NCBI RefSeq assembly: GCF_003343245.1
Contig: NZ_CP024901.1
Span: 1,488,001-1,552,000 of the forward strand
Direction of reading: 5' to 3'
From: Photorhabdus laumondii subsp. laumondii
Lineage (GTDB): Bacteria > Pseudomonadota > Gammaproteobacteria > Enterobacterales > Enterobacteriaceae
Length of the DNA stretch: 64,000 nt
Positions 22,833 to 34,946 of the stretch are shown in pieces. The translations under genes were made by a program, and so were the position numbers. How positions within the stretch are numbered: position 1 is the first letter of the stretch; every line of letters begins with the position of its first letter. The notes beneath the pieces are model-generated. The model searched no databases, had not been told where the DNA came from, and saw only the letters and a program-made list of their open reading frames with translations.

Positions 22833-25415
22833 TCAGCCGACGACCAGATTCAGCAGTTTGCCTGGTACATAAATGACTTTGCGAATAGTGACGCCTTCAA
22901 GGTATTTCGCCACACCATACTCTTGTGCTGCCAGATCATGAACATATTCTTTAGTCGCATCGGCTGGCACAGTAACACGACCACGCACTTTACCGTTAAC
23001 TTGAATGACGACTAGCTTGGTATCGTCAACCATTGCCTGCTCATTAGCTTGTGGCCAATCAGCCGTATCAATACCACCTTCACCACCCAGAGCTTGCCAC
23101 ATAATAAAGCAAGCATGAGGAGTTATTGGTGACAACATACGGACAACCGCCAACAGTGCCTCTTGCATCAGAGCGCGATCTTGCTCAGTTTCCTGTGGTG
23201 CGCGGGTCAGTTTATTCATCAATTCCATTACCGCAGCGATAGCAGTATTGAATGCCTGACGGCGACCAACATCATCTGTAACTTTAGCGATGGTTTTGTG
23301 CAGGTCACGGAATAGATCTTTTTGTTCCACTGTCAGGTTTGTGATATCCAGTGGTTGAGTTGCCCCTTTACTGCTATGTTCATAAACCAAGCGCCACACA
23401 CGTTTCAAAAAGCGATTTGCTCCTTCAACGCTGGATTCTTGCCATTCTAGCGTCAGCTCTGGTGGTGCCGCGAACATCATAAACAGGCGAACGGTATCAG
23501 CACCATATTTTTCTACCATCAATTGTGGGTCAATACCGTTGTTTTTGGATTTAGACATTTTGCTCATGCCGGTATAAACCAGCTCATGGCCTTCTTTATC
23601 CGTCGCTTTAACGATACGGCCTTTATCATCACGTTCAACGATAGTATCAGCCGGGGAAACCCAAATTTTTTCACCATTTTTGCCGATATAATAAAAAGCA
23701 TCGGCTAGAACCATGCCCTGACATAACAGACGTTTGGCAGGTTCATTGGAATTGACCAAGCTTGCGTCACGCATCAGTTTGTGGAAGAAACGGAAATACA
23801 TCAGATGCATGATGGCATGTTCGATACCACCGATGTATTGGTCAACTGGCAGCCAATAGTTAGCCGCTGCTGGATCGAGCAGGCCCTTGTCATAATCTGG
23901 GCAGGTGTAGCGAGCGTAGTACCAGGAAGATTCCATAAAGGTATCGAAGGTATCGGTCTCACGTAGTGCGGGCTGGCCGTTGATAGTGGTTTTTGCCCAC
24001 TCAGGATCAGCTTTAATTGGGCTGGTGATGCCATCCATTTTGACATCTTCTGGCAGAATAACAGGCAGTTGATCTGCTGGAACCGGAACAACTGTGCCAT
24101 TTTCCAGTGTTGCCATTGGAATAGGAGCACCCCAGTAGCGTTGACGGGAAACACCCCAGTCGCGCAGACGATAGTTGACTTTACGCTTACCTACGCCCAT
24201 TTCCACCAGTTTATTAGCGATGGCATTAAAACCGGCTTCGTGATTCAGACCGCTAAATTCACCGGAATTAAACAGGATATTCTTATCTGTTACCGGTGCT
24301 TCATGGACGTTCGGTTCATTACCTTCATTGTCCAGAATAACGGCTTTTATTGGCAGGTTATATTTTGTCGCAAATTCCCAGTCGCGTTGATCGTGGCCAG
24401 GCACTGCCATGACTGCACCGGTGCCGTATTCCATCAGGACGAAGTTTGCAACCCAGATTGCCACTTTCTCTTTGGTCAATGAATGAATAGCAAACATACC
24501 GGTTGCCATGCCTTTTTTCTCCATTGTTGCCATATCTGCTTCTGCAACTTTGGTATTACGGCACTCATCAATGAAAGCAACCAGTTCAGGGTTATTTTCT
24601 GCTGCTTGTTTTGCCAGAGGATGACCGGCGGCAATCGCAACATAAGTGGCGCCGAGGAACGTATCAGGACGAGTGGTATAGACGGTCAGTTTCTCCTGAC
24701 TATCAGCCACATCAAAAGTGATTTCTACCCCTTCAGAACGGCCAATCCAATTGCGCTGCATGGTTTTGACCTGCTCCGGCCACTCTTCCAGCGTCTCCAG
24801 ATCGCTTAACAACTCTTCGGCATAATCAGTGATTTTGATAAACCATTGTGGAATTTCTTTACGTTCAACTTTGCTATCACAACGCCAGCAGCAGCCATCG
24901 ACCACTTGTTCATTAGCCAGAACAGTCAGATCGTGGGGACACCAGTTAACTGAGGAGGTTTTTTTATAAACCAAGCCCTTTTCATACAATTTGGTGAAAA
25001 ACCACTGTTCCCAATGGTAATATTCCGGGGTACAGGTTGTGACTTCACGATCCCAGTCGTAACCGAAGCCCAGTGTTTTCAATTGACCTTTCATATATTC
25101 GATGTTGGCGTAGGTCCACGGAGCAGGTGCAGTATTGTTTTTTACTGCGGCACCTTCTGCGGGCAGGCCAAATGCATCCCAACCGATAGGTTGCAGGACA
25201 TTTTTTCCAAGCATACGTTGATAACGGGAGATAACATCGCCAATAGTGTAGTTACGTACATGGCCCATGTGTAGTCGACCAGAAGGGTAAGGTAGCATGG
25301 ACAGGCAGTAATATTTTTCTTTGCTGTTGTCTTCTGTCACTTTGAAAGTTTGCTTCTCTTGCCAGTGAAGCTGAACTTGCGGCTCTATATCTTCTGGACG
25401 GTATTGTTCTTGCAT
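22833..25415 (-). CDS. leuS: Leucyl-tRNA synthetase LeuS
   Basis: The 860-residue class I synthetase has the length of E. coli LeuS (860). The HIGH-class motif appears as [11 protein letters not shown] near residue 45 and the KMSKS motif as KMSKSKNN about residue 619. Between them lies the CP1 editing domain (about 225-415) with [14 protein letters not shown]. It charges tRNA-Leu; one cognate tRNA gene (UAG) is in this window. Confidence 0.98.
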   Translation of the reverse strand: MQEQYRPEDIEPQVQLHWQEKQTFKVTEDNSKEKYYCLSMLPYPSGRLHMGHVRNYTIGDVISRYQRMLGKNVLQPIGWDAFGLPAEGAAVKNNTAPAPWTYANIEYMKGQLKTLGFGYDWDREVTTCTPEYYHWEQWFFTKLYEKGLVYKKTSSVNWCPHDLTVLANEQVVDGCCWRCDSKVERKEIPQWFIKITDYAEELLSDLETLEEWPEQVKTMQRNWIGRSEGVEITFDVADSQEKLTVYTTRPDTFLGATYVAIAAGHPLAKQAAENNPELVAFIDECRNTKVAEADMATMEKKGMATGMFAIHSLTKEKVAIWVANFVLMEYGTGAVMAVPGHDQRDWEFATKYNLPIKAVILDNEGNEPNVHEAPVTDKNILFNSGEFSGLNHEAGFNAIANKLVEMGVGKRKVNYRLRDWGVSRQRYWGAPIPMATLENGTVVPVPADQLPVILPEDVKMDGITSPIKADPEWAKTTINGQPALRETDTFDTFMESSWYYARYTCPDYDKGLLDPAAANYWLPVDQYIGGIEHAIMHLMYFRFFHKLMRDASLVNSNEPAKRLLCQGMVLADAFYYIGKNGEKIWVSPADTIVERDDKGRIVKATDKEGHELVYTGMSKMSKSKNNGIDPQLMVEKYGADTVRLFMMFAAPPELTLEWQESSVEGANRFLKRVWRLVYEHSSKGATQPLDITNLTVEQKDLFRDLHKTIAKVTDDVGRRQAFNTAIAAVMELMNKLTRAPQETEQDRALMQEALLAVVRMLSPITPHACFIMWQALGGEGGIDTADWPQANEQAMVDDTKLVVIQVNGKVRGRVTVPADATKEYVHDLAAQEYGVAKYLEGVTIRKVIYVPGKLLNLVVG

Positions 25416-25577
25416 GGCACCGATGATCCTATGGTGAGTAAAAAGCTACGTTTGTAGCAATCATTTAGTTGGTAAAATATGAGATCGGCATAGCATATCT
25501 GATTTGGTATATAAGAAACAGAGGTTCTGAGGGAAAATCCGATGGCGACGGGAGTCACCACCGGGGATGAAATGAGG

Positions 25578-26303
25578 TTAGTGAAGAATTTTAGCTAGAA
25601 ATTCTTTGGCGCGATCTGATTTTGGATTCGCAAAGAAATCTTCTTTTTTGCTATCTTCAACAATTCTGCCTTCATCCATAAAGATAACCCGGTTGGCTAC
25701 TTTACGGGCAAAGCCCATTTCGTGAGTAACAACCATCATGGTCATCCCTTCATCTGCCAGTTTAACCATGACATCGAGCACTTCATTGATCATTTCAGGG
25801 TCGAGTGCGGAGGTAGGTTCGTCAAATAGCATGGCAATCGGGTCCATACAAAGGGCTCGGGCGATTGCTACACGTTGTTGTTGACCACCGGAAAGTTGAG
25901 ACGGGAATTTATTCGCTTGACTGGCAAGCCCAACGCGTTCAAGTAATTTCAGCCCCTTTTCTTCCGCTGCTTTTTTATCACGATTAAGCACTTTAATCTG
26001 CGCTAGAGTTAAATTTTCAATGATGGATAGATGGGGGAACAGCTCAAAATGCTGGAACACCATGCCGACTTTAGAGCGTAGTTGTGCCAGATTGGTGTTT
26101 TTATCATTAACTTTAATGTCATTAACCAGAATTTCACCCTGTTGGATGGATTCCAGGCCATTGACCGTTTTTATCAGGGTGGATTTGCCTGAGCCAGACG
26201 GGCCACAGACCACAACGACTTCACCTTTTTTAACTTCAGTTGAGCAGTCGGAGAGAACCTGAAATTGGCCATACCACTTGGATACATTTTTCAGGGAGAT
26301 CAT
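25578..26303 (-). CDS. gltL: Glutamate/aspartate ABC transporter ATPase GltL
   Basis: The 241-residue polar-amino-acid ATPase has Walker [10 protein letters not shown], signature LSGGQQQR, Walker [12 protein letters not shown] and switch His in VVTHEMGFA. The ATG at 26303 is used; the frame also has a TTG just upstream that is unlikely. It overlaps gltK as ATGA. Length and sequence follow E. coli GltL (241). Confidence 0.96.
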   Translation of the reverse strand: MISLKNVSKWYGQFQVLSDCSTEVKKGEVVVVCGPSGSGKSTLIKTVNGLESIQQGEILVNDIKVNDKNTNLAQLRSKVGMVFQHFELFPHLSIIENLTLAQIKVLNRDKKAAEEKGLKLLERVGLASQANKFPSQLSGGQQQRVAIARALCMDPIAMLFDEPTSALDPEMINEVLDVMVKLADEGMTMMVVTHEMGFARKVANRVIFMDEGRIVEDSKKEDFFANPKSDRAKEFLAKILH

Positions 26304-26977
26304 CAAACAGTCCTTTTCTTCAAATAGTTAACCAGCATAGATGCGGCAATACTAATAATAAAATAAACCAAACCAGCAAATAGGATCATTTCGACCTGAG
26401 TGCCATCACGCTCACCGATATTTGCCGCAGTACGGAAAAAGTCCGCTAGGCTGAGCACATACACCAATGAGGTGTCTTGAAACAGTACGATACCCTGTGT
26501 CAGTAACAGCGGGGTCATCGCACGGAATGCCTGAGGCAGGATAACCAGTCTCATACTTTGCATTGGTGTCATACCCAATGCCAGTGCTGCCGAAGATTGC
26601 CCGCGGGAAATACTCTGAATTCCTGCCCGGATAATTTCTGAATAATAAGCAGCTTCGAAAAAGGCAAATGCAACCATAGCTGAAATTAAACGAATATCTG
26701 TTTTCGGAGAAATCCCTAGAACGTTCTGCACTAGGCTAGGCACAATCAGATAGAACCATAACAGTACCATAACCAGTGGTACAGAACGGAACAGATTGAC
26801 ATATAAAGTGGCAAACCAGCTCAGTGCTTTTACCGAAGAGAGGCGCATAACAGCCAGTACGGTTCCCCAGAGAATACCGACAACAACAGCAATAATCGTG
26901 ATTTTTGCTGTAATGACTAAGCCTTGTAGCAGAAACGGGATACTGGGGATAATCGAACTCCAGTCAAACTCGTACAT
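26303..26977 (-). CDS. gltK: Glutamate/aspartate ABC transporter permease GltK
   Basis: The 224-residue inner-membrane permease of the HisMQ type (E. coli 224) has the EAA loop in [28 protein letters not shown] sequence around residue 133. It forms the channel with GltJ. It lies directly after gltJ (no gap) and overlaps gltL by four bases. Confidence 0.96.
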   Translation of the reverse strand: MYEFDWSSIIPSIPFLLQGLVITAKITIIAVVVGILWGTVLAVMRLSSVKALSWFATLYVNLFRSVPLVMVLLWFYLIVPSLVQNVLGISPKTDIRLISAMVAFAFFEAAYYSEIIRAGIQSISRGQSSAALALGMTPMQSMRLVILPQAFRAMTPLLLTQGIVLFQDTSLVYVLSLADFFRTAANIGERDGTQVEMILFAGLVYFIISIAASMLVNYLKKRTV

Positions 26978-27718
26978 TTATTGACCTCCAATATTACCCG
27001 GTAAACGCACTTTTTTCTCAAGCAAGTGCATGGCAAGCATAATCACCAGATTGATTCCGATATAAGCTAGCGTAATCGCCGTAAATGTTTCATAAGCATG
27101 TGCTGAGTAATCAAGTAACTTACCTGCTTGTGCTGCCATATCTACCAGACCAATAGTGGAGGCAATGGCGGAGTTTTTCACCAGATTCATCATTTCTGAT
27201 GTCATGGGTGGAATGATTACTCGATAGGCATTGGGTAATAGGACATAGCGATAGGTTTGCGGCAAGGTTAGCCCCATTGCCAGCCCTGCCGCTTTTTGAC
27301 CACGTGGTAGTGATTGTATGGCGGCACGAACCTGCTCACACATCCGAGCAGCAGTGAAAAGACCTAAACAGGCAGTGGATGAGAGAAAAAATTGGATATT
27401 AGGGTCCAGCTCAGTTTTAAACCACAGACCGATTTTTTCTGGTAGTAGTTCAGGTACAACCAGATACCAGATAAAAAATTGAACTATCAGTGGTACGTTA
27501 CGAAAGAGCTCAACATAACAGGTACCTATCCCAGATAATATTTTATTGGGAACAGTGCGTAAGATGCCGAACAGTGAGCCGACAATGAAAGCGATAATCC
27601 AGGCGCAGATAGACAAGGCAATCGTCACCTGAAATCCAGCTATCAACCAGCCTAGATAAGTCGTATTGCCGAAAGGGGCAGCTTGCAAAAAGATGCCCCA
27701 ATTCCAATCGATTGACAT
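26978..27718 (-). CDS. gltJ: Glutamate/aspartate ABC transporter permease GltJ
   Basis: The 246-residue permease (E. coli 246) has the docking loop GLAMGLTLPQTYRYVLLP. The ATG at 27718 (MSIDWNWGIF) is chosen for the GGGAG element upstream. A longer frame to 27826 reads through the gltI-gltJ hairpin and is not credible. It is separated from gltI by an internal terminator-like structure. Confidence 0.96.
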   Translation of the reverse strand: MSIDWNWGIFLQAAPFGNTTYLGWLIAGFQVTIALSICAWIIAFIVGSLFGILRTVPNKILSGIGTCYVELFRNVPLIVQFFIWYLVVPELLPEKIGLWFKTELDPNIQFFLSSTACLGLFTAARMCEQVRAAIQSLPRGQKAAGLAMGLTLPQTYRYVLLPNAYRVIIPPMTSEMMNLVKNSAIASTIGLVDMAAQAGKLLDYSAHAYETFTAITLAYIGINLVIMLAMHLLEKKVRLPGNIGGQ

Positions 27719-27775
27719 AATAATACTCCCTGTTAGGGTGTAGCTTGATCCCCTGAAAACGATTGATTGGCTGAG

Positions 27776-27807
27776 AAAAAAAGCGAGGTAGGGAACGACC
27801 ACCTCGC
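27776..27807 (-). terminator. Terminator-like hairpin inside gltIJKL, at the SroC position
   Basis: On the minus strand a 7-bp stem GCGAGGT/ACCTCGC with an 11-base loop is followed by seven Ts, 44 bases after the gltI stop and 58 before gltJ. It should cause partial termination, giving more receptor (GltI) than membrane subunits. In E. coli and Salmonella the gltI-gltJ region yields the small RNA SroC, a GcvB sponge, whose 3' end lies here. Whether an SroC equivalent exists in this genome is inference from position only. Confidence 0.75.
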
Positions 27808-27850
27808 ACCCTGTGATGCCAATCAAATAGTCATTTTTTTAATTATATTT

Positions 27851-28744
27851 CTAGTCAAGCGCCTTATCATTTGGCGATTTAAATAGTGCTTTCATTTCAT
27901 CAGACAAAGAGAAATTCAAATTCAGGTTCTTGGGTGGAATCGGGTGTTTGAACCAGCGCTCAAATGATTTCTCTGCCACTCCAGAGGTTTGCGCCTGAAC
28001 AATGGTCTCATCGATCAGCTTCTTGAATTGAAGATCGTCTTTGCGCGATATACAACCATAGGCTTCTCTAGACTGAGGTGTACCAACAATTTCCCATTGA
28101 TCAGGTTTTTTCGCTTTGGCGCGTTCACCTGCTAGTAGTGCATCATCCACCATAAAGGCGATTGCCCGGCCAGATTCCAGAGTACGGAATGAGTCACCAT
28201 GATCTTTTGCACTGATGATGCGCATTTTCATGCTTTTCTCATCGTTGAGTTTATTCAGCAAGATTTCAGAAGTCGTACCTGCTGAGACAACGACATTTTT
28301 ACCCGCCAAATCTGGGAAATCTTTTATACCGGAACCTTTTTTAGTCAGCAAACGTGTTGTAATAATAAAGATGCTGTTAGAGAAAGTGACTTGTTTCTGA
28401 CGTTCAAGGTTATTGGAAGTGGAACCGCATTCGAAATCATAAGTGCCATTTTGTAGCAATGGGATACGATTTTGCGAAGTCACGGGTATCAATTTTACTT
28501 GCAGATTTGGCATGTCCAGTTTCTTCTTCACTGCTTCAACAATCAGATTAGAATAATCCTGAGAGTAGCCGACGACTTTTTGATGGTTATCGTAGTAAGC
28601 AAAAGGTACGGAGGATTCACGATGTCCCACAATGATCACACCATCATCTTTAACCTTTTTCAGTGTTCCCGTTAATTCTTCGGCTTGAGCAGCCCCCGCC
28701 ATGCCAAGTAACATCATGGTTAATACTAGATTACGCATACGCAT
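27851..28744 (-). CDS. gltI: Glutamate/aspartate periplasmic binding protein GltI
   Basis: The 297-residue receptor of the Glt importer has a signal peptide (MRMRNLVLTMMLLGMAGAAQA) and the conserved stretches VIIVGHRESSVPFAYYDN, NGTYDFECGSTSNN and RIISAKDHGDSFRTLESGR, very close to E. coli GltI. The start at 28744 is chosen for AAAGGAG six bases upstream; the in-frame ATG at 28867 has no family match. It is the first gene of gltIJKL. Confidence 0.96.
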   Translation of the reverse strand: MRMRNLVLTMMLLGMAGAAQAEELTGTLKKVKDDGVIIVGHRESSVPFAYYDNHQKVVGYSQDYSNLIVEAVKKKLDMPNLQVKLIPVTSQNRIPLLQNGTYDFECGSTSNNLERQKQVTFSNSIFIITTRLLTKKGSGIKDFPDLAGKNVVVSAGTTSEILLNKLNDEKSMKMRIISAKDHGDSFRTLESGRAIAFMVDDALLAGERAKAKKPDQWEIVGTPQSREAYGCISRKDDLQFKKLIDETIVQAQTSGVAEKSFERWFKHPIPPKNLNLNFSLSDEMKALFKSPNDKALD

Positions 28745-29306
28745 ATATAACTCCTTTAATGTGGCTATCGTTTGCGATGTTGTGTTTGCAAAAGTCTCTC
28801 TGTGATTTGTTTTTAATCTAGGATCATTTGCTGTTGTATGTGTATATAGTGTTAAAAAATAGTACAAAAGGGTTAGATAATGAAAATGAATTGTTTCTAT
28901 TTCGGGAGCTGTCTCGCACTATAAATGAACAATATTGTTTGTCTTGCATAATAAAGATACGTGATTATCATTTTTTTGGTGCATGTTCCCATTTTTTATT
29001 AGTGAAACAGCTATTTTCCTTTTCATTCATAGAGATAGTAGCAATTAGCATGCCAAAATAATAACGAAGGGTAAAATTAATACCAATAAGTTGTTTAAGT
29101 AGGTTACTTGTATACATAGAGTGATATCAGTGATTGAGGGTTAGCATGGGTCAATGGCTGAATTGGGCAAGGTATATTTCATGCCAATTGCTAGACGATT
29201 CTATAGGTTGATAAGGCCGATTAATAATGTTAAATCGACAATTTCAAGGGAGCAGTTTTGCTCCCTTTTGACTGTCTAGACATTCGAATCAAGATGGATA
29301 TTTGAA
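28745..29306. other. Intergenic region between lnt and gltI
   Basis: About 560 bases with no supported protein gene; the short frames here lack codon structure and ribosome sites. It should contain the gltI promoter next to 28744. On the plus strand a weak promoter-like pair (TTGTTT 29091-29096, TACATA 29113-29118), a stem AATTGGgCA/TGCCAATT around 29161-29190 and the hairpin at 29246-29269 could together define a small RNA of about 150 nt. The evidence is suggestive only. Confidence 0.4.
29246..29269 (+). terminator. Hairpin with short T run downstream of lnt
   Basis: An 8-bp perfect stem AAGGGAGC/GCTCCCTT with a 6-base loop ends in TTTT on the plus strand. On the minus strand, where lnt ends 38 bases before, no T run follows. 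It is therefore a better plus-strand terminator, although no plus-strand gene is annotated, and may also work weakly for lnt. Confidence 0.5.
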
Positions 29307-30836
29307 TTAAGATTTACGGCGGTTATACGTTAAGGCAAACAGAGAAAATGATACGGTAATTATCCATAACGGCCAGTTACCCCAGCGTGCATAGGGCGTT
29401 ATCCCGGTTGCAGGTGTCACTTTAGCTACCAAGACATTACGGGTAAATTGTGGGAGTGCTGCTTGCACTTCTCCGTCCGGGCGGATAACAGCTGTAATGC
29501 CGTTATTGGTACCACGTAGTAACGGGCGTCCTAATTCAAGGGAACGCATGCGCGCCATTTGGAAATGTTGCCAAGGGCCAATTGAACCACCAAACCAAGC
29601 ATCATTGGAAACAGTGAGTAAGAATTCGGTATCCGGTTTGAAATTCGCCCGAACTTGTTCACCCAGTATAATTTCATAACAAATAGCGGTGGTTAGGTTA
29701 TATCCTGCAACAGAAAGCTGTGGTTGAATGTAGTTGCCACGGCTGAATGAAGACATGGGTAAGTTGAAGAATGGTGCCAGAGGCCGGAGTAGGGATTCTA
29801 GCGGAACAAATTCACCGAATGGTACCAGATGATATTTATCGTAGCGAATAGCTGCCGGATATTGATAAGGTATTTTATCGCCGAGGACAATCACACTGTT
29901 ATAGATCTTATCACGGTCGCCAACGGCTCTTTCATCGACAATACCGGTAATGAGGCTGGTATGTTGATTGCGTAACAGTTCATCCAATTTTGTTAGAAAG
30001 TGGCGTTGATAACTTTCCAATGAAGGAATAGCAGACTCCGGCCAGATGATTATCGGCATTTTGCCGATGTATGGCAGGCTGTTGCCCATGTAGATGTCCA
30101 TAGTTTCGCTGAGCATTTTAGGGTCCCATTTCAGGGATTGTGGAATATTTCCCTGAATCAGCGCGACATCAACAGTTTTTTCAGATAGCAGGCTGTACCA
30201 CTGATAATGGCGTATTGGCCATGGTAATAGCAGAATGGCGACAGCGATAATACCAGCGACTATTTTCCGATGTATGACGGCCAGAACGAATAACCCGCTG
30301 AGAGCCATTAACAGGAAAGTGATGGCCTCAACACCCAAAATTGGTGCAATGGCTTTCATTGGACCATCTAATTGACTGTAGCCGAATTGTAGCCAGGGGA
30401 AACCGGTTAGAATCCAGCCTCGCAGGAATTCGGTGAGTTGCCATAATGCAGGTGCTGCTACAGCCAGCCTCAACCCGTTCGTTTTTGCGAAGAAACGATT
30501 GAGTAAGGCAGCGAATAAAGCAGGATAGAGCGAGAGATAGGCGGCAAGTAATATGACCAGCAGAATATTGACTGTGGTTGGCATGCCACCGAAATTAGCA
30601 ATACTGACATACACCCAGTTTGTACCACTGCCGAACAGACCGAATCCCCAACAAAAAGCAATAAATGCCGCTTGTCGGGGTGTTCTGTTTAAAGTCAGAA
30701 GTTGTAGTCCAAACAGGGAGATAATCGCGGCAGGCCAGAAGTCAAAAGGTGAAAAAGCCAGTGTTCCACTGGCTCCAAAAAACAGTGCCAGTAAGGCGCG
30801 TAGCCGCTGGCAATTTAATAATGAAGCTTTGTTCAT
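29307..30836 (-). CDS. lnt: Apolipoprotein N-acyltransferase Lnt
   Basis: The 509-residue membrane enzyme adds the third acyl chain to lipoproteins before Lol export. It has an N-terminal set of about six to seven helices, then a periplasmic nitrilase-like domain from about residue 220. The Glu-Lys-Cys triad lies in [26 protein letters not shown] and [13 protein letters not shown] final helix closes it. E. coli Lnt has 512 residues. It follows corC by seven bases, as in E. coli. Confidence 0.96.
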   Translation of the reverse strand: MNKASLLNCQRLRALLALFFGASGTLAFSPFDFWPAAIISLFGLQLLTLNRTPRQAAFIAFCWGFGLFGSGTNWVYVSIANFGGMPTTVNILLVILLAAYLSLYPALFAALLNRFFAKTNGLRLAVAAPALWQLTEFLRGWILTGFPWLQFGYSQLDGPMKAIAPILGVEAITFLLMALSGLFVLAVIHRKIVAGIIAVAILLLPWPIRHYQWYSLLSEKTVDVALIQGNIPQSLKWDPKMLSETMDIYMGNSLPYIGKMPIIIWPESAIPSLESYQRHFLTKLDELLRNQHTSLITGIVDERAVGDRDKIYNSVIVLGDKIPYQYPAAIRYDKYHLVPFGEFVPLESLLRPLAPFFNLPMSSFSRGNYIQPQLSVAGYNLTTAICYEIILGEQVRANFKPDTEFLLTVSNDAWFGGSIGPWQHFQMARMRSLELGRPLLRGTNNGITAVIRPDGEVQAALPQFTRNVLVAKVTPATGITPYARWGNWPLWIITVSFSLFALTYNRRKS

Positions 30837-30843
30837 TCAGATT

Positions 30844-31725
30844 TTATTCTTCTTCAAGGTTAGGTATTGGCGCATCGTCCGGTATCGTAACATAAACTTG
30901 AATAATTCTTCGGCTGTCGGCCATAGCAACTTTAAAGAGATAGCCGTTGATATCAACGGACTCTCCTCTGGCGGGTAAATGACCGAATGCCTGCATAACC
31001 AGACCACCAATAGTATCCACTTCTTCATCACTGAATTGGGTGCTAAAGGCTTCATTAAAGTCTTCAATCTGAGTCAGTGCTCGTACCGTATAGGTATGAC
31101 GGCTCAAGGCACGAATATCGACATCTTCTTCTTCATCGTATTCGTCTTCAATTTCACCGACGATCAATTCAAGAATATCTTCGATAGTGACTAGGCCCGA
31201 TACACCACCAAACTCATCAATGACAATTGCCATATGATAACGTTGAGAACGGAATTCTTTCAGCATGCGGTCAACCCGTTTACTTTCAGGTACAACGACA
31301 GCCTGACGCAGAACCTTATCTATGCTGAATGGTGGGGAATCGGTGCGCATAAATGGCAATAGGTCTTTTGCCATTAAAATCCCTTCAATATGATCTTTAT
31401 CTTCACTGATCACAGGGAAACGAGAGTGAGCCGAATCGATAATCACATCCAGACATTCGTCCAGGGTTTGATTACGTTTTAAGGTAACGATTTGAGAACG
31501 GGGGATCATGATATCCCGAACACGCTGATCGGAAATATCCATTACCCCTTCGAGCATATCGCGGGTATCAGGATCAATCAGATCGTTTTGTTCAGAGTCA
31601 CGGATCAGTTCCACCAGTTCATCACGGCTTTTTGGCTCACCGTGAAAAAGTTGGTTAAGAAGAAGAGTGAAAAACCCTTTCTTAGGGCTAGGGTTGTCAT
31701 TACTTGAAGGATGGTCGTCGCTCAT
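30844..31725 (-). CDS. corC: CorC/YbeX, CBS-domain protein linked to Mg/Co homeostasis and ribosomes
   Basis: The 293-residue cytosolic protein has an acidic-tailed N-terminus, two CBS domains (about 65-190, with [13 protein letters not shown] and [19 protein letters not shown]) and a C-terminal CorC_HlyC/transporter-associated domain (about 205-290). E. coli YbeX has 292 residues. It has been tied to cobalt/magnesium efflux and more recently to ribosome maturation. It lies in the ybeZ-ybeY-corC-lnt run. Confidence 0.95.
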   Translation of the reverse strand: MSDDHPSSNDNPSPKKGFFTLLLNQLFHGEPKSRDELVELIRDSEQNDLIDPDTRDMLEGVMDISDQRVRDIMIPRSQIVTLKRNQTLDECLDVIIDSAHSRFPVISEDKDHIEGILMAKDLLPFMRTDSPPFSIDKVLRQAVVVPESKRVDRMLKEFRSQRYHMAIVIDEFGGVSGLVTIEDILELIVGEIEDEYDEEEDVDIRALSRHTYTVRALTQIEDFNEAFSTQFSDEEVDTIGGLVMQAFGHLPARGESVDINGYLFKVAMADSRRIIQVYVTIPDDAPIPNLEEE

Positions 31726-31797
31726 GGCGTTTTAATGAAAATTTCCCATTAAATAAGTTATTGTTGGTATTTTTTAGCATAAAAATGGTACGAATGG

Positions 31798-32265
31798 TTA
31801 CTCTTTTTCTGCAAGATAGGGGTCAGCATAACCTAACTTTTGCATAATTTCTGTTTCCAAAGATTCCATTTCTTCAGCTTCATCATCTTCGATATGATCA
31901 TAGCCCAGCAGATGTAGGCATCCGTGGACCACCATATGCGCCCAATGTTCTTCTATTGTTTTTTGTTGTTCCTCCGCTTCTTTTTCAACGACCTGACGAC
32001 AGATAATTAAATCGCCAAGCAGGGGTAAATCAATCTCTGGTGGTGCCTCAAATGGGAAAGATAACACATTTGTTGGCTTATTTTTACCACGGTAGGTCAG
32101 ATTTAAATCGTGACTTTCTGCCTCATCAACAATACGGATAGTGACTTCACTTTCAGATTGAAATTGCGGTAAAACCCCATCCAGCCAGTGCTGGAATAGG
32201 GTTTCTTTAGGAAGACCTTGTGAATGCTCACAGGCAATTTGTAAATCAAGTATGACTGAACTCAT
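31798..32265 (-). CDS. ybeY: Endoribonuclease / rRNA maturation factor YbeY
   Basis: The 155-residue UPF0054 metalloprotein has the zinc motif [11 protein letters not shown] (three histidines) near residue 115. It takes part in 16S rRNA 3' processing and 70S quality control. E. coli YbeY has 155 residues. Its start overlaps the ybeZ stop by four bases, so the two are coupled, as in enteric relatives. Confidence 0.96.
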   Translation of the reverse strand: MSSVILDLQIACEHSQGLPKETLFQHWLDGVLPQFQSESEVTIRIVDEAESHDLNLTYRGKNKPTNVLSFPFEAPPEIDLPLLGDLIICRQVVEKEAEEQQKTIEEHWAHMVVHGCLHLLGYDHIEDDEAEEMESLETEIMQKLGYADPYLAEKE

Positions 32266-33311
32266 TGTGCTTCCTGCTTGCGTTGTTCACTGAGTGTTTG
32301 TTTGCGTTTTTGCTCGGTTGCTTCCCACTCTTCATAGGCAATAACGACTTTGGCAACCACTGGGTGACGGACAACATCATCACTGTGGAAAAAATTGAAA
32401 CTCAGCTCACCGACGCCTGATAGAACTTCAGTGGCATGGCGTAGGCCGGATTTTTGCCCACGAGGCAGGTCAATCTGCGTAACGTCACCGGTAACAACTG
32501 CTTTGGAGTTGAAGCCGATACGAGTCAGGAACATCTTCATCTGTTCGATGGTTGTATTCTGGCTCTCATCCAGAATAATAAAAGCGTCGTTCAGGGTTCG
32601 TCCTCGCATATAAGCTAATGGGGCAACTTCAATAACGTTACGTTCGATCAGCTTTTCAACTTTTTCAAAACCGAGCATTTCAAACAAAGCGTCGTAGAGT
32701 GGGCGCAAGTACGGATCCACTTTTTGGCTCAGGTCACCCGGTAGGAAACCCAATTTTTCGCCTGCTTCGACAGCCGGACGGGTTAGCAGGATACGGCGAA
32801 TCTCTTGTCGTTCCAGTGCATCAACCGCAGCAGCAACGGCCAGGTAAGTTTTTCCTGTGCCGGCAGGGCCAATCCCAAACGTAATATCGTGGCTAAGAAT
32901 ATTGGCAATATACTGTGCCTGATTGGGCGTGCGTGGTTTTACCATGCCGCGTTTGGTGCGAATATTAACGGATTTACCGTATTCGGGTATGCTCTCGGCG
33001 GTTTGTTCCAGAACCCGGCTCTCGGTAATTGCCAGATGAATTTGTTCTGGCTTGACATCAGGGATCACGCCACGGACAGGGGAAGTTTCCACATATAAAT
33101 GCTGTAGGATATTGGTGGCTGCGCTAACACACAGCGGTTTGCCCATCAGTTTAAAACGGTTATCACGACGGCTAATTTCAATACCTAACCGGCGTTCAAG
33201 CTGCTTCAAATTGTCATCAAACGGACCACACAGGCTCATTAGGCGCTGATTGTCGGCGGGTTCGAGGAAAATTTCCTGGGTTGCTATTTGTGAATGAATT
33301 TGTTGAGTCAC
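32262..33311 (-). CDS. ybeZ: PhoH-like ATPase YbeZ
   Basis: The 349-residue ATPase has Walker [12 protein letters not shown] (about 150), the PhoH sequence [17 protein letters not shown], Walker [12 protein letters not shown], and an N-terminal KH-like region. It partners YbeY in ribosomal RNA metabolism in E. coli. It lies between miaB and ybeY in the conserved order. Confidence 0.95.
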   Translation of the reverse strand: MTQQIHSQIATQEIFLEPADNQRLMSLCGPFDDNLKQLERRLGIEISRRDNRFKLMGKPLCVSAATNILQHLYVETSPVRGVIPDVKPEQIHLAITESRVLEQTAESIPEYGKSVNIRTKRGMVKPRTPNQAQYIANILSHDITFGIGPAGTGKTYLAVAAAVDALERQEIRRILLTRPAVEAGEKLGFLPGDLSQKVDPYLRPLYDALFEMLGFEKVEKLIERNVIEVAPLAYMRGRTLNDAFIILDESQNTTIEQMKMFLTRIGFNSKAVVTGDVTQIDLPRGQKSGLRHATEVLSGVGELSFNFFHSDDVVRHPVVAKVVIAYEEWEATEQKRKQTLSEQRKQEAQ

Positions 33312-33326
33312 TGATTATCTCTATAT

Positions 33327-34757
33327 TTAGGGCTGATAAGTGCCGACCCCGATTTCGTCTTCTTTACGGGTACGGGCTATAACGGACTCAGGTGATTCGT
33401 GTATACGAAGATCCATTTGATCTTCGGTACGGATAACTTTACCGCGTAGTGAGTTGGCGTAGACATCAACAATTTCAACATCAACGAATTTGCCAATCAT
33501 ATCAGGTTGGCCTTCAAAGTTGACAACCCGATTGTTTTCGGTACGGCCAGAAAGTTCCATCACATTCTTACGGGAAGTTCCTTCAACCAGAATACGTTGT
33601 ACACTGCCCAACATAGCACGGCTGTAGCTCATAGCTTGTTGGTTGATACGTTGTTGTAACAGGTAAAGGCGCTGTTTTTTCTCTTCTTCACTAACGTCAT
33701 CAGGCAGATCGGCTGCTGGCGTTCCCGGACGAGCAGAATAGATGAAGCTGTAGCTCATGTCGAAATTGACATCAGCGATCAGTTTCATGGTTTTCTCGAA
33801 GTCATCTTGGGTTTCACCAGGGAATCCGATAATGAAGTCAGAGCTTATCAAGATATCAGGACGTGCTTTACGCAGTTTGCGAATAATGCTTTTATACTCA
33901 AGGGCTGTATGTGCGCGTTTCATCAACGTTAGAATACGGTCCGAGCCACTTTGCACCGGTAAATGCAGGAAGCTAACCAATTCCGGTGTATCTTCGTAAA
34001 CGGCAATAATATCGTCTGTAAATTCAATTGGGTGGCTAGTCGTAAAGCGAATACGATCAATACCATCTATAGCCGCTACCAAACGAATTAACTCAGCGAA
34101 AGAGCAGATATCACCATCATAAGTGGCACCACGATAGGCGTTCACATTCTGACCGAGAAGGTTGACTTCGCGTACGCCTTGAGCGGCAAGTTGAGCGATT
34201 TCAAACAGAACATCATCACATGGGCGGCTAACTTCTTCTCCGCGGGTATAAGGTACGACACAGAAAGTACAGTATTTGTTGCAACCTTCCATAATAGAAA
34301 CGAATGCAGATGGACCTTCAGCACGCGGCTCCGGTAGACGGTCAAATTTCTCGATTTCCGGGAAGCTGATATCAACAACCGGGCTGCGGGTACCTTTCAC
34401 CTGGTTGATCATTTCAGGTAAACGATGCAATGTTTGCGGCCCGAAAATGATATCTACACATTGAGCGCGTTGCCGGATGAAATCGCCTTCCTGAGAGGCT
34501 ACACAGCCACCGACTCCAATGATGAGATCTGGATTAGTATCTTTTAGGTTTTTCCAGCGGCCTAATTGATGGAAAACCTTTTCCTGTGCTTTTTCGCGGA
34601 TTGAACAGGTATTCAATAGCAAAATGTCTGCTTCTTCGGCGACATCGGTTAACTGATAACCGTGAGTACTTTCCAGCAGGTCGGCCATTTTAGATGAATC
34701 ATATTCATTCATCTGACAGCCCCAAGTTTTAATATACAGTTTTTTTATCGTCGACAT
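33327..34757 (-). CDS. miaB: tRNA-2-methylthio-N6-dimethylallyladenosine synthase MiaB
   Basis: This radical SAM methylthiotransferase acts on A37 of tRNAs reading UNN codons. Its N-terminal MTTase domain has cysteines in [22 protein letters not shown] and GVGGCVAS; the radical SAM motif is [15 protein letters not shown]; the C-terminal TRAM region (about 375-445) is present. The ATG at 34757 gives 476 residues (E. coli 474); an ATG four codons upstream (34769) is also possible. It is divergent from ubiF and first of miaB-ybeZYX-lnt. Confidence 0.96.
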   Translation of the reverse strand: MSTIKKLYIKTWGCQMNEYDSSKMADLLESTHGYQLTDVAEEADILLLNTCSIREKAQEKVFHQLGRWKNLKDTNPDLIIGVGGCVASQEGDFIRQRAQCVDIIFGPQTLHRLPEMINQVKGTRSPVVDISFPEIEKFDRLPEPRAEGPSAFVSIMEGCNKYCTFCVVPYTRGEEVSRPCDDVLFEIAQLAAQGVREVNLLGQNVNAYRGATYDGDICSFAELIRLVAAIDGIDRIRFTTSHPIEFTDDIIAVYEDTPELVSFLHLPVQSGSDRILTLMKRAHTALEYKSIIRKLRKARPDILISSDFIIGFPGETQDDFEKTMKLIADVNFDMSYSFIYSARPGTPAADLPDDVSEEEKKQRLYLLQQRINQQAMSYSRAMLGSVQRILVEGTSRKNVMELSGRTENNRVVNFEGQPDMIGKFVDVEIVDVYANSLRGKVIRTEDQMDLRIHESPESVIARTRKEDEIGVGTYQP

Positions 34758-34946
34758 TTTCTTGTGCATCCGAGCTTTCTACCGCGCTGAAAAGTGTTAT
34801 TACACGGCAAAAGCAATTGTGTATTAGGCATAAAGTTGTCGGATATTGTAGTCATTTGCAGGAGCAGTGACCAGACTGTTAAACAGGATATTCTCTACCG
34901 GAGAATTAAAAATTCGGTACACTGTACTAATCAATGGGTTAATAGC

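Noticed and set aside
28828..29061. A 77-codon plus-strand frame between gltI and lnt
   Set aside because: Hydrophobic and cysteine-rich with no ribosome site; overlaps the gltI promoter region; looks like chance.
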